Assembly (NCBI RefSeq): GCF_000189415.1
Contig: NC_015144.1
Coordinates: forward strand, 1,908,001 to 1,972,000
Direction: 5' to 3'
Source: Weeksella virosa DSM 16922
GTDB lineage: Bacteria > Bacteroidota > Bacteroidia > Flavobacteriales > Weeksellaceae
Length of the DNA: 64,000 nt
This document shows positions 43,915 through 52,380 of the stretch, piece after piece. The notes beneath the pieces are model-generated. The model made no database searches and was not told the DNA's origin. It saw only the letters and a program-made list of their open reading frames with translations. A program made the position numbers and the translations under genes. Position 1 is the first letter of the stretch; every line of letters begins with the position of its first letter.

Positions 43915-46809
43915 ATGCGAGGAAGAAGGCTGATTGCGGTGTTTGCAATCATTTTTGGGTTACTTTGCATTCGTCAATTAAGTTTCACTTGGTACACCGC
44001 TAAGGTGGAAAAAGAAGCAAAAGCGATTGCAAAAAATCCTGCTCAGGAACAACTTGTATTGGATAGTTTAGCCAATGACACTCTAAAGTTAGGGCTTGTC
44101 AATTATAACTATCACGATGCAAAGAACAAAGAGATTAATTTAGGTCTGGATCTAAAAGGAGGAATCAATGTAATTCTTCAGGTATCAGAACGCGATCTTT
44201 TGGTAAACTTAGCCGGTAACAAAGAAAATCCTATGTTACTTACGGCTTTAGATAACACAGATCGTCAACAAAAAACACAAGGTAATGTACCGTATGTAGA
44301 TTTGTTTTTTCAAGAATTTGATAAAATTCGAGGAGGAACAAAATATGCCTCACCAGACTTATTTGGTACAAAAGCCAATTCGGCTCATGTTTCTTATAAT
44401 GCTTCTGATGAACAGGTAAAAGCATTCATCAAAAAAGATATCGAAACCAAAGTAGCGACTGCTTATCAGGTAATCAGTTCACGTATAGACCAATTTGGTG
44501 TTGTAGAGCCAGTTGTTCAGCGATTAGGAAGTGAAGGTGACGGACGTATTTTGGTAGAATTACCTGGAGTTTCGGATACCGATCGTGTTAAAAAGCTTCT
44601 GCAAAGTACTGCGAAATTAGAGTTTTGGCAAGTTGTAGAAGATCAGCAAGCGATTATGGCTTTGGCTGGTATTGGTACTGCAAAATATAATATTAGTAGA
44701 GACGGTAGAATTGTGTCCAACCTTGGCGAAGTGTTAATGCCAAGAATGTCGAACGCATTAACTGTGGTAAACCTAAAAGATACAGCAGTTGTAAACCGTG
44801 TTTTACAAGATAAAGAATTCAAAACACTCTTACCAGCAAACGTACGCAATTATAAATTTGCGTGGGCAAGTAAACCCTTAGATACAGGCGTTGGCGGACC
44901 GAAAGTTTTAGAGCTTTTTGCTTTAAAAGGCAAAAACGGACAAAACGAACCTCTAATTGGAGGGGATAAGGTAGTAAGTGCATCTGGTGAGCGCAACGCA
45001 GGTTCTGTAACCAACGAACCAGTCGTGAGTATGCAAATGAACCAAGAAGGTGCACAAGAGTGGGCAAGAATTACCGATGAGTTAAAACCTAATCAACAAT
45101 TTCCTAGAGGACAAGCTGTTGCAATCGTTTTGGATAATATGGTTTATTCAGCTCCAAGTATTCGTGGGCAGATTACAGGAGGAAATTCTCAGATTACAGG
45201 AAACTTTACGTTAGAAGAAGCAAAAGATTTAGCCAACATCTTACAAGCAGGTTCTTTGCCAGCCTCATCTAAGATTGTTTCTGCAGAAGTTGTAGGGCCA
45301 TCATTAGGGCAAGAAGCTATTAACTCATCGCTTATAGCTTTTGCTGTAGCTTTTTCTTTGGTATTGGTATGGATGATATTCTACTACTCACGTGCTGGTC
45401 TTTATGCCAACGTTGCATTAATTGTAAACTTACTCTTCCTTATGGGAATGCTAGTTTCTCTACGTGCAACCCTTTCATTACCAGGTATCGCCGGGATTAT
45501 CCTGACCCTTGTAACAGGCATGGATGCCAACATTATTATTTACGAGCGGGTAAAAGAAGAATTGCGCAAAGGTAGATCATTGCGTCAAGCAGTTGATTTT
45601 GCTTATTCTTGGAAAGGAGCTTTCTCAGCAATTTTCGACGCAAATACTACCTCTCTAATTACCGCTATTATTTTATTTATATTTGGTAAAGGACCAGTTG
45701 TAGGTTTTGCTACAACATTTATCATAGGTATTTTCACCTCTACCTTTACAGCCCTTTTTATTACGCGTTATTTCGTAGAAAGTCGTTTAGAAAAAGGAAA
45801 ATCTGTAGCTTTCTTCACACCATTTACGGCACACTGGCTACAAAATATCCGTGTAGACTTATTAAAAACAAAGAAAATATCCTACGCAGTTTCTATACTA
45901 TTAACGATTTCTGCTTTGGTATCAATCTTTACACAAGGTTTCGATTTAGGTATCGAGTTCAAAGGAGGTAGAACCTATACCGTGCGTTTTGATAAAACCG
46001 TAGACCCGACAAAAATAGCCGAAAGTTTAGGAAACGTATTTGTTCTCGATGGCGAGAAGATGATACCACAAGTGAAAACGTATGGTGGAAATAACCAAGT
46101 GAAAATTACAACGGCCTATAAAGCTGATGAAGACGGAACAGAAATCGATAATGAAATAAAAGATAAATTATATAATGGATTACAATCTTATTTACCTGCC
46201 AATTTATCTGTTAAAGACTTTTCAGAAGATAATGCTTCTATTGGGCTCATGTCATCTGCTAAAGTAGGGCCAACTATTGCCGATGACACAACACGAGCAT
46301 CAATTCTTGCCGTATCATTAGCCTTAGTTGCTATTTTCGTATACTTGATTATTCAGTTCAAACGTTGGCAATTTTCGGCAGCAACGATATTGGCCCTTGC
46401 GCACGACGTTATTATCGTGTTAGGAGTTTTCTCATTGCTGAAAGGTGTTTTACCATTCAACATGGAAATTGACCAAGCGTTCATTGCAGCGATTCTTACC
46501 GTTATCGGATATTCGATGAATGACTCGATTATTATCCTCGACCGTATTCGCGAAAACCTTTCGGTAGAAAAAAATCGTAATCTGTATGATATTATCAATA
46601 TATCTACATCAGAAACATTATCGAGAACTATCAATACCTCGTTAAGTACTTTCCTTATCGTGTTGATAATCTTTATATTCGGAGGTGAATCGATCAAAGG
46701 ATTTATGTTTGCAAAATTAATTGGGGTGGTAATCGGTACCTTCTCATCAATCTTTGTAGCATCTCCTTTGGTCTACGATTTTACTAAAAAAGGAAAAATG
46801 AATAAATAA
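43915..46809 (+). CDS. secDF: Fused protein translocase subunits SecD-SecF
   Basis: A 964-residue fusion of SecD and SecF, normal for Bacteroidota. It has an N-terminal helix (residues about 6-24), a periplasmic domain with the LGLDLKGGINVILQV motif at about 77-91 and SSRIDQFGVVEPVVQRLG at about 186-203. The SecD membrane half contains LPGIAGIILTLVTGMDANIIIYERVKEELRKG at about 520-552. The SecF half has FDLGIEFKGGRTYTVRF at about 678-694 and a membrane part ending IGYSMNDSIIILDRIRENL at about 863-881. It uses the proton gradient to pull preproteins out of SecYEG. A terminator follows, then tatA. Confidence 0.97.
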   Translation: MRGRRLIAVFAIIFGLLCIRQLSFTWYTAKVEKEAKAIAKNPAQEQLVLDSLANDTLKLGLVNYNYHDAKNKEINLGLDLKGGINVILQVSERDLLVNLAGNKENPMLLTALDNTDRQQKTQGNVPYVDLFFQEFDKIRGGTKYASPDLFGTKANSAHVSYNASDEQVKAFIKKDIETKVATAYQVISSRIDQFGVVEPVVQRLGSEGDGRILVELPGVSDTDRVKKLLQSTAKLEFWQVVEDQQAIMALAGIGTAKYNISRDGRIVSNLGEVLMPRMSNALTVVNLKDTAVVNRVLQDKEFKTLLPANVRNYKFAWASKPLDTGVGGPKVLELFALKGKNGQNEPLIGGDKVVSASGERNAGSVTNEPVVSMQMNQEGAQEWARITDELKPNQQFPRGQAVAIVLDNMVYSAPSIRGQITGGNSQITGNFTLEEAKDLANILQAGSLPASSKIVSAEVVGPSLGQEAINSSLIAFAVAFSLVLVWMIFYYSRAGLYANVALIVNLLFLMGMLVSLRATLSLPGIAGIILTLVTGMDANIIIYERVKEELRKGRSLRQAVDFAYSWKGAFSAIFDANTTSLITAIILFIFGKGPVVGFATTFIIGIFTSTFTALFITRYFVESRLEKGKSVAFFTPFTAHWLQNIRVDLLKTKKISYAVSILLTISALVSIFTQGFDLGIEFKGGRTYTVRFDKTVDPTKIAESLGNVFVLDGEKMIPQVKTYGGNNQVKITTAYKADEDGTEIDNEIKDKLYNGLQSYLPANLSVKDFSEDNASIGLMSSAKVGPTIADDTTRASILAVSLALVAIFVYLIIQFKRWQFSAATILALAHDVIIVLGVFSLLKGVLPFNMEIDQAFIAAILTVIGYSMNDSIIILDRIRENLSVEKNRNLYDIINISTSETLSRTINTSLSTFLIVLIIFIFGGESIKGFMFAKLIGVVIGTFSSIFVASPLVYDFTKKGKMNK

Positions 46810-46830
46810 ACGTTATTTATTAACTTCTAG

Positions 46831-46873
46831 AAAAAAACCGTTGATTTTTTTAAGAATTAACGGTTTTTTTTTA
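46831..46873 (+). terminator. Terminator of secDF
   Basis: AAAAAAACCGTT (46831-46842) pairs with AACGGTTTTTTT (46859-46870) around a 16-base loop, followed by more T. It ends just before the promoter zone of tatA. Confidence 0.85.
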
Positions 46874-46886
46874 TTCCATATTTAAG

Positions 46887-46894
46887 TATATTTG
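46887..46894 (+). promoter_or_regulatory. Candidate -7 box of tatA
   Basis: TATATTTG matches the -7 consensus. Transcription would begin near 46901, i.e. inside or after the GTG at 46899, so the true start codon is more likely ATG 46908 or 46911. No TTTG is seen at -33. Confidence 0.4.
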
Positions 46895-46907
46895 TTGAGT
46901 GAATAAA

Positions 46908-47186
46908 ATGATGATTCTTATAGGTTTTATTGGCTTCCAAGAAATTGTGGTAATTTTGTTGGTGAGTATTATTATTTTCGGTCCAAAGAAAATTCCAGAA
47001 ATTGCTCGTGGATTAGGCGAAGGTGTACGACAGTTGAAAAATGCGACAGAAAATATCAAAGAAGAAATCATGAAGCCTGTAGAAGACCTAGACCCAACCA
47101 AAGAAATCAGAGAGACGATAGACGAGGCCAAAAAAGAAATAGATACTACGGTCGATGAAGCTCTTGGTGGCTCGGTGAAACGATAG
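46908..47186 (+). CDS. tatA: Sec-independent (Tat) translocase subunit TatA/TatB family
   Basis: About 92 residues from ATG 46908 (a GTG three codons earlier is possible but overlaps the promoter). There is one short N-terminal helix (GFIGFQEIVVILLVSIIIF), then the FGPKKIPEIARGLGEGVRQLK amphipathic helix, the TatA/B hallmark, and an acidic charged tail (IDEAKKEIDTTVDEALGG). TatA multimers open the path for folded twin-arginine substrates. The tail has no features that clearly separate TatA from TatB. No tatC is present in the window. A PAP2 phosphatase gene starts 3 bases later. Confidence 0.9.
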   Translation: MMILIGFIGFQEIVVILLVSIIIFGPKKIPEIARGLGEGVRQLKNATENIKEEIMKPVEDLDPTKEIRETIDEAKKEIDTTVDEALGGSVKR

Positions 47187-47189
47187 ACT

Positions 47190-47759
47190 ATGGAGCAAAT
47201 CATACTCTTGGATCATGAAATTTTTGTGTACCTTAATAATTTAGGAAACTCCTCGTGGGATAATTTTTGGCTCTTCATCACCAATAAATTTACGTGGATT
47301 CCGCTCTATTTGGTCTTACTGATTTATTTATTCAGAAACACAACGCGTAAACAATTTCTACTTTGCGTTGTCTTCATTACTTTATTGATTGTTGCGACCG
47401 ATCAGCTTGCAAATCTCTTCAAATACGGATTAGAGCGATATCGTCCATGTCATGATAAAACTCTTACAGGAAAATTTAGAGCGGTAGATTGTGATCATCG
47501 TGGACGTTTCGGATTTTTTTCAGGACATGCGTCAAATAGTATGGCTTTAGCCATTTTTATAGGCTTGGTCATGAAAAATAAACTACGTTGGCTTCTTGCA
47601 GCGATGATGGTTTGGGCACTAATGGTTGGTTATAGTAGAATATATTTAGGCGTCCATTTTCCTGGAGATGTCTTGGTAGGGTTTCTAATAGGAGGATTAA
47701 ATGCTTTGGTTTTTTATAAACTCTATCACTATTTCTTACCAAAAGTAATCAAAAGTTAA
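47190..47759 (+). CDS. PAP2-family membrane phosphatase
   Basis: A 189-residue protein with five or six helices and the three PAP2 motifs: KYGLERYRP (motif 1, KxxxxxxRP, at about residues 78-86), FFSGHASNSMA (motif 2, at about 110-120) and SRIYLGVHFPGDVLVG (motif 3, SRxxxxxHxxxD, at about 149-164). These form the phospho-histidine active site. The enzyme could dephosphorylate undecaprenyl pyrophosphate, phosphatidic acid or lipid A; sequence alone does not decide. Close behind tatA. Confidence 0.93.
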   Translation: MEQIILLDHEIFVYLNNLGNSSWDNFWLFITNKFTWIPLYLVLLIYLFRNTTRKQFLLCVVFITLLIVATDQLANLFKYGLERYRPCHDKTLTGKFRAVDCDHRGRFGFFSGHASNSMALAIFIGLVMKNKLRWLLAAMMVWALMVGYSRIYLGVHFPGDVLVGFLIGGLNALVFYKLYHYFLPKVIKS

Positions 47760-47815
47760 ACTCTTCAATAAGATTATTTCCTACCTTTATTGAGGTATTA
47801 TAAATTCTAAGAAGT

Positions 47816-49156
47816 ATGGACGATTTTATTGCAGCGCGAAGTCAGATGGCTTTGTCGCTTGCCTTTCACATTATTTTTGCTTGTGTTGGTATGGTAATGC
47901 CGTTTATGATGGCTATTGCACATTATCAATACCTCAAAACAGGAAAAGATATTTACAAAGGATTAACCAAAGCTTGGAGTAAAGGTGTAGCCATTCTTTT
48001 TGCAACCGGTGCTGTTTCTGGCACGATGTTATCTTTCGAATTAGGTTTATTGTTCCCAGAGTTTATGAAGCATGCTGGCCCGATTTTCGGTATGCCTTTT
48101 TCTCTAGAAGGTACAGCATTCTTTATAGAAGCAATAGCATTAGGCTTCTTTCTCTATGGTTGGGGGAAATTTAATAAATGGTTTCATTGGTTTTGCGGAT
48201 TAATTGTAGGGATTAGTGGTTTAGCCTCGGGTATTTTGGTTGTTGCCGCTAATGCTTGGATGAATTCTCCTACAGGTTTTGATTATATGAATGGACAATA
48301 TCTTAATGCAGACCCAATTAAAGCGATGTTTAATGAGGCATGGTTCCCACAATCTTTACATATGACTGTTGCTGCTTTTTGTGCCACAGGATTTGCGGTT
48401 GCTGGATTACATGCATATCTTATTCTTAAAAAGAAAAATATTCGTTTTCATACCAAAGCTTTTAATATTGCTTCTATGATAGCAGTAATTGCTGCTCTAA
48501 TAATGCCACTTACAGGAGATATAGCTGCAAAATCAGTTGCAGAAAGACAACCGATAAAATTGGCTGCGATGGAAGCCCACTTTTATACAGAAGATAAGGC
48601 AGCACTTGTTTTGGGTGGAGTGCCAGATGAAGAATCGATGCAAGTGAAATACGCCATAAAAGTACCAAGATTGTTAAGCTTTTTGGTGCATAATGACTTT
48701 ACGTCTCCAGTGAAAGGTTTAGAAGAATTTCCGCGAGATGAATGGCCACCAGTTGCCATCACACATTATGCATTTCAGGTAATGATATTTTTCGGGATGT
48801 TGATGATGTTGATTGGCTTGGTTTACTTATACTTTCTGATTTTTCGAAAAAAACAAAATTTGCCCAATTGGGTATATAAGCTCTTTGTAGTTGCTACACC
48901 TTTTGGTTATATCGCATTAGAAGCCGGATGGACAGTAACCGAAGTTGGTCGACAACCATGGATTATTTACGGCTTTATGAAAACGATAGATGCTGTAACG
49001 CCAATGCCCGGAATTCAATATTCGTTTTATATTTTTACTGCTATATTTATTTCATTATCAATTGTTTTGGTATTTCTGATGAATCGGCAAATACAATCTG
49101 TTGCACGTTTATACGATCCAGAAGATCCCCAATTTCAATCTACAAAAAACTCATAA
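47816..49156 (+). CDS. cydA: Cytochrome bd quinol oxidase subunit I
   Basis: A 446-residue membrane protein. It opens with AARSQMALSLAFHIIFACVGMVMPFMMAIAHY, with the haem-ligand His region near residue 18. The conserved EGTAFFIEAIALGFFLYGW segment (about residues 101-119) holds the Glu residues of the proton path, and NSPTGFDYMNGQ marks the mid region. EVGRQPWIIYGFMKT (about 374-388) is the standard signature. The quinol loop is short. The enzyme oxidises quinol and reduces oxygen at low oxygen tension. Two bases before cydB. Confidence 0.97.
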   Translation: MDDFIAARSQMALSLAFHIIFACVGMVMPFMMAIAHYQYLKTGKDIYKGLTKAWSKGVAILFATGAVSGTMLSFELGLLFPEFMKHAGPIFGMPFSLEGTAFFIEAIALGFFLYGWGKFNKWFHWFCGLIVGISGLASGILVVAANAWMNSPTGFDYMNGQYLNADPIKAMFNEAWFPQSLHMTVAAFCATGFAVAGLHAYLILKKKNIRFHTKAFNIASMIAVIAALIMPLTGDIAAKSVAERQPIKLAAMEAHFYTEDKAALVLGGVPDEESMQVKYAIKVPRLLSFLVHNDFTSPVKGLEEFPRDEWPPVAITHYAFQVMIFFGMLMMLIGLVYLYFLIFRKKQNLPNWVYKLFVVATPFGYIALEAGWTVTEVGRQPWIIYGFMKTIDAVTPMPGIQYSFYIFTAIFISLSIVLVFLMNRQIQSVARLYDPEDPQFQSTKNS

Positions 49157-49158
49157 AA

Positions 49159-50178
49159 ATGATTTACGTGGTTATTATCTTCTTATGGTTGTCCATAAAT
49201 TTATACTTGATTTTGGGTGGAGCCGATTTTGGAGCAGGAGTAGTGGAGTTATTTGCCAAAAAAGATTTTAAGAAAAGAACACAAGTTATTATGTATCGTT
49301 CCATCGGACCAATTTGGGAAGCCAATCATATGTGGTTGATTATTGCAGTAGTAATTATGTTTGTTGGTTTTCCGGCAATTTATTCAGAAATGGCAAATCA
49401 TTTACACATTCCTTTGGTAATCATGCTGATGGGAATAATTGCACGAGGAACGTCTTTTACTTTTCGTAATTACGATGCAATCCAAGACAAATGGCACAAT
49501 CTTTATGATTTAATTTTTACCTACTCTAGTTTCTTAACGCCGCTTTTCTTAGGGATTATTGCGGCTTCTATGGTTTCGGGTAGCATAGATACAAATGCGA
49601 ATAATTTTCTAGATGCTTATATTTTTTCTTGGCTTTCTTGGTTCAATGTTTCTGTAGGAATATTTACTGTTTCTTTATGTGGTTTTTTAGCTGCTATATT
49701 CTCACTCAATACTGTCTGTAATCCAGAGGACTTGACTGTTTTAAAGAGAATGGCTTTAGGTTTTACTTTTTCAACATTTTTTTTAGGCGGAGTTGTTTTT
49801 GCTGTATCTATTTGGCAAAATATTCCTCTAATCGATTGGATTTTTAGAAATTACATTGGCTATATTGCAGTGATGATGGCTACATTGGTTTGGATAGGGG
49901 TGATTCGATTGGTGAATAACAACCATTTTAGGTGGTCGAGAGTTTTGGCAGGAGGGATCGTATTTTGTATTTTGGTAGCAGTCTCGTATTCTCATTATCC
50001 AAATATTGTACTTTTCAGAGATGAATCAAGCTTATCTTTGATGGATAATGCAGCGAATGAAAAAGTGATAGATATGCTAGCTTATGCGCTATTAGGAGGT
50101 TCGGTTTTCATTTTACCGTTTTTCATCTACCTTATGTATGCATTTAATAAACAAAATACTCGATCAGCTCAAAAATAA
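49159..50178 (+). CDS. cydB: Cytochrome bd quinol oxidase subunit II
   Basis: A 339-residue protein starting at ATG 49159, 2 bases after the cydA stop; the longer open frame from 48928 overlaps cydA and is rejected. The start MIYVVIIFLWLSINLYLILGGADFGAGVVELF is typical of CydB, as is GPIWEANHMWLIIAVVIMFVGFPAIYSEM at about residues 47-75. Eight helices are predicted. The last 62 codons, the stop and the terminator are part of a 461-base segment found again at 52175. This copy is the intact one. Confidence 0.96.
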   Translation: MIYVVIIFLWLSINLYLILGGADFGAGVVELFAKKDFKKRTQVIMYRSIGPIWEANHMWLIIAVVIMFVGFPAIYSEMANHLHIPLVIMLMGIIARGTSFTFRNYDAIQDKWHNLYDLIFTYSSFLTPLFLGIIAASMVSGSIDTNANNFLDAYIFSWLSWFNVSVGIFTVSLCGFLAAIFSLNTVCNPEDLTVLKRMALGFTFSTFFLGGVVFAVSIWQNIPLIDWIFRNYIGYIAVMMATLVWIGVIRLVNNNHFRWSRVLAGGIVFCILVAVSYSHYPNIVLFRDESSLSLMDNAANEKVIDMLAYALLGGSVFILPFFIYLMYAFNKQNTRSAQK

Positions 50179-50194
50179 ACGTATTCCTATTTAA

Positions 50195-50232
50195 CATAAA
50201 AAGGATATTCATTCATCGAATATCCTTTTTTA
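50195..50232. terminator. cydAB terminator (copy 1)
   Basis: AAAAGGATATTC pairs with GAATATCCTTTT around ATTCATC, with A and T runs on both sides. It probably once served cydB and lysS, whose 3' ends face each other in the ancestral order. Confidence 0.9.
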
Positions 50233-50268
50233 GTATTATAATATGGAGGTAATGAATTCTTAATCAAA

Positions 50269-50448
50269 TTATTCTCCAATATAAGTCACTATTTTTTCAT
50301 CACCGTCTACCGAAACTTTGGTCAGATTGTACTTAGCCAAATTTTTCATTGACTTGTCCCATTTCTTTCCACTTAGATTAGTTTCATATTTCAAACTATT
50401 TAACTCTATAATATTATCATTTTTTTGTAAAATACTGATAATTAATGA
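50269..50448 (-). pseudogene. Cut-off 3' fragment of lysS
   Basis: The fragment encodes the last 59 residues of LysS (from [12 protein letters not shown] to VTYIGE), 98% like the end of the intact gene at 52454. Amino-acid changes relative to intact LysS are K to I, S to Y and T to I. The frame continues upstream into unrelated insert sequence for a further 47 codons, but that chimeric 106-codon frame has no promoter or family support. Confidence 0.9.
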
Positions 50449-50661
50449 TTGTACTAATAAAAACCCTTTAAAGGGCTTTAAAATAAGTAAAAATTTGGAT
50501 ATTTGTATTTCAAACCTCGTACAATTGTATTTTGCGATTATAAAAGTGACATTTTTATTAATTTTTGTTGAAAAAAATCGGAATTGCAAAAAATTTTTGA
50601 AATTCTTTTTTATTTATTATCATAGTCGGAATAGAATATTTAGCCTATTGTATAAAACGTA

Positions 50662-50698
50662 ATAAAGCTTTCTATTAGAAGGCTTTATATTTTTATTA
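50662..50698 (+). terminator. Hairpin with T tract in the insert
   Basis: ATAAAGCTTTCTA and TAGAAGGCTTTAT pair except for one G-T, followed by ATTTTTATTATT on the plus strand. No plus-strand gene is recognised upstream; it may instead weakly end the minus-strand lipoprotein transcript. Confidence 0.5.
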
Positions 50699-50779
50699 TT
50701 AACTATTTTATAATTTTTATAAGTTTATTCTAAACAATATTCAAATTATTTGAAAAAAATGTTGAAAAATAGGCTTATT

Positions 50780-51298
50780 CTAAAATTCTTCTTCATACTC
50801 TACAGAGGTAACAGTTTTAGTACAATCGCCTAAACAAGATGAACAAGATTTTTTATTAGCATTGGGAACACATCCATTAGTGCCGGAACAAGCTTTACTT
50901 GTACAAGAAATACCAGCAACTAATAAATTAACCTCTCCATTATTACTTTCTTCTTCTTCTTCTAATAAAGTAGTCGTTACTAATCCATCATTAGAATAAC
51001 TTCTTAAATAATACATATTATCAATATTGACAATAGTAGATCTGTTATAGGAAATGTTATTTTGATCACTTGGATCAATAAGATTTTTCACACCTTTGTT
51101 TATTGATGTATCTGAAGCTAATAGTCTTATGTTACCATTTTTAATGCTTGCAATTTTCTTACCTATAATTGAACTTTCAGCCTTAGAGTTTATTTCATCT
51201 TGTAAAGAGTTTTTATTTTTGATATCATCTGAAGAACAGCTAAATATAAAAGCTAAAAATAAGTAGAAAAAAAATGTTTTTAGATAATGTTTTTTCAT
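50780..51298 (-). CDS. Small cysteine-rich surface lipoprotein
   Basis: A 172-residue protein with a lipoprotein signal (hydrophobic residues 9-19, FSC with acylated Cys at about 21). The residues after the Cys, SSDD, resemble the acidic surface-export signals described for flavobacterial lipoproteins. A low-complexity EEEEES stretch is at about 115-120. The end has six Cys in about 30 residues, in the spacing CxxxxC..GC....CxxC...CTKT, suggesting disulfides or a metal site. The family pattern is reminiscent of small flavobacterial secreted proteins of unknown role (recalled, not checked). It is the only intact-looking gene in the insert and so possible cargo. Confidence 0.75.
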   Translation of the reverse strand: MKKHYLKTFFFYLFLAFIFSCSSDDIKNKNSLQDEINSKAESSIIGKKIASIKNGNIRLLASDTSINKGVKNLIDPSDQNNISYNRSTIVNIDNMYYLRSYSNDGLVTTTLLEEEEESNNGEVNLLVAGISCTSKACSGTNGCVPNANKKSCSSCLGDCTKTVTSVEYEEEF

Positions 51299-51369
51299 AT
51301 TTTTAAAGTGTTAAAATCCATTAAATTAACGATTTTATTTGTAATAAAAACAAGTTAATATATAATGTA

Positions 51370-51579
51370 TTAAAAAAATGAACGATCTAATTTATTAAAA
51401 AATTCTTCTTTACTCATTAACGTATCGTCCTCTGTTATAGGTACTAATTTAAATCTCCCATTTTCACGAGATTTTAAAATAACATCTTCCCCTTCTTTCA
51501 CTTTTTTTAGATACTTGCCTTGACGTTCTCTAAACTCTCTTGTACTAATACTAAAATAGTCTTTATTTTTAAATGAAAA
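51370..51579 (-). pseudogene. Remnant of a Phd/YefM-family antitoxin
   Basis: The minus-strand frame has no ATG, GTG or TTG near its head but reads as an antitoxin core: ISTREFRERQGKYLKKVKEG, then EDVILKSRENGRFKLVPITE and DDTLMSKEEFFNKLDRS. ISTREFRxxQGKYL is the N-terminal DNA-binding signature of the prevent-host-death family in Bacteroidota, and the VxEDDxLMSKEEF block is usual there. The protein stops right after LDRSFF, where relatives I recall continue about 20 residues into the toxin-binding tail. Both ends therefore look lost. No YoeB/Txe-like toxin gene is present on either side. Confidence 0.65.
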
Positions 51580-51707
51580 CCATATTGATAAATATACGAA
51601 GAAATAATATAATTATTTCCACTTAACATAATTAAAATTATAGACAAAACTAAAAGAGCTTAAATCTCTCAATTTCAAGTAGTGCCGTTTTGAATAAATA
51701 CACATAT

Positions 51708-51746
51708 AAAAAACAACGCATTTAGAACCCTCTAAATACGTTGTTT
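51708..51746 (-). terminator. Strong hairpin in the insert, probable terminator
   Basis: AACAACGCATTTAGA and TCTAAATACGTTGTT form a stem of about 15 pairs with one C-A mismatch around ACCC. On the minus strand it is followed by TTTTTT. It could end the transcript of the coiled-coil protein remnant upstream. Confidence 0.65.
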
Positions 51747-51934
51747 TGTGTTTATTTATATCGGTCAATTCTACTTTTAGAAATAGAATTTTAAAATCAA
51801 GTTACATAGATTTTTCTCTCTTTTTGTAGAAAAGGCAAGGGTATCTTTTGAAGTCAAATTTTAATTTGTGTATACAAAAGTACATCTTGCATCTATAATC
51901 CTATTTTTTGAAAATTTTAAGAAATATCATAAGG

Positions 51935-52120
51935 TTAAAATTGCCACCATTTTTTCTTTTTGGGGCTTGGAGTTTCTTGTAGGTTAGGTTCACTTTGTTT
52001 TGGTGCTTCTAATAATAAAATGGTTTTTTGTAAATCCATTATTCTATCCTTTTTTTCCTGAAGAAGTAAGTCTTTATTTTTTAACTCTTACTCGAATAAA
52101 GCAATTTTTGTTTGTTCAAT
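51935..52120 (-). pseudogene. C-terminal remnant of a coiled-coil protein with basic WW tail
   Basis: The frame from 52087 down to the stop at 51935-51937 reads ELKNKDLLLQEKKDRIMDLQ followed by KTILLLEAPKQ and a tail SPKKKKWWQF. Upstream the same frame gives EQTKIALFE but is broken by a TAA at 52088-52090. A heptad-like Leu/Ile pattern and a Lys-rich WWxF end are seen in plasmid- and phage-associated DNA-binding or replication accessory proteins (family impression, not verified). No start or N-terminal domain remains, so I read it as a gene remnant. Confidence 0.55.
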
Positions 52121-52174
52121 GATTCATCTTCAAATTGGGGTTTATGGATTGGGATAAAACGAGTACTTGTAAAC

Positions 52175-52363
52175 TCACATTATCCAAATATTGTATTTTT
52201 CAGAGATGGATCAAGCTTATCTTTGATGGATAATGCAGCGAATGAAAAAGTGATAGATATGCTAGCTTATGCGCTATTAGGAGGTTCGGTTTTCATTTTA
52301 CCGTTTTTCATCTACCTTATGTATGCATTTAATAAACAAAATACTCGATCAGGTCAAAAATAA
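52175..52363 (+). pseudogene. Cut-off 3' fragment of cydB
   Basis: The fragment encodes the last 62 residues of CydB (SHYPNIVFFRDGSS to RSGQK) with changes L to F, E to G and A to G relative to the intact gene. An open frame extends 21 codons further up into the insert from an ATG at 52112, but without a CydB N-terminal part or promoter it cannot make a functional subunit. Confidence 0.9.
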
Positions 52364-52380
52364 ACGTGTTCCTATTTAAC

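Larger units (their letters stand above)
49990..50450. repeat. Direct repeat copy 1: cydB 3' end, terminator, lysS 3' fragment
   Basis: A 461-base segment that recurs at 52175-52635 in the same orientation with no indel and about nine substitutions (about 98% identity by eye). Here the cydB side is continuous with an intact cydB, while the lysS side is cut off after 59 codons. Differences: seven of the eight in coding parts, apart from one at the segment edge, change an amino acid, as expected if the cut-off fragments drift freely. Confidence 0.93.
50451..52174. other. Accessory insert between the duplicated cydB/lysS ends
   Basis: 1724 bases, even richer in A+T than the neighbours. It contains, left to right, a palindromic CCCTTTAAAGGG (50465-50476), a hairpin with T tract (50662-50698), a cysteine-rich lipoprotein gene (minus), a Phd/YefM antitoxin remnant (minus), a strong hairpin (51708-51746), and the tail of a coiled-coil protein with an internal stop (minus). 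No transposase or integrase and no terminal inverted repeats were seen. The stretches 50451-50779 and 51580-51934 hold nothing else I can support. Confidence 0.75.

Noticed and set aside
48928-49158. Upstream extension of the cydB frame
   Set aside because: It overlaps cydA in another frame; the CydB N-terminus begins cleanly at 49159, two bases after the cydA stop.
50269-50589. 106-codon minus-strand open frame as a real gene
   Set aside because: Its last 59 codons are the duplicated end of lysS; the rest is insert sequence read by chance.
50318-50662. 114-codon plus-strand open frame in the insert
   Set aside because: It is antisense to the lysS fragment and composed of Phe/Leu/Ile/Asn-rich low-information sequence.
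50451-52174. Insertion sequence or integron in the cydB-lysS insert
   Set aside because: No transposase, integrase, terminal inverted repeats or short target-site duplication are visible; the flanking repeats are 461 bases of host gene sequence.
52112-52174. Extension of the direct repeat further into cydB (similarity of about 30 bases near 52140-52172 with cydB near 49890-49920)
   Set aside because: Similarity is patchy, needs gaps, and would require an internal deletion of about 70-80 bases; chance in AT-rich DNA is as likely.
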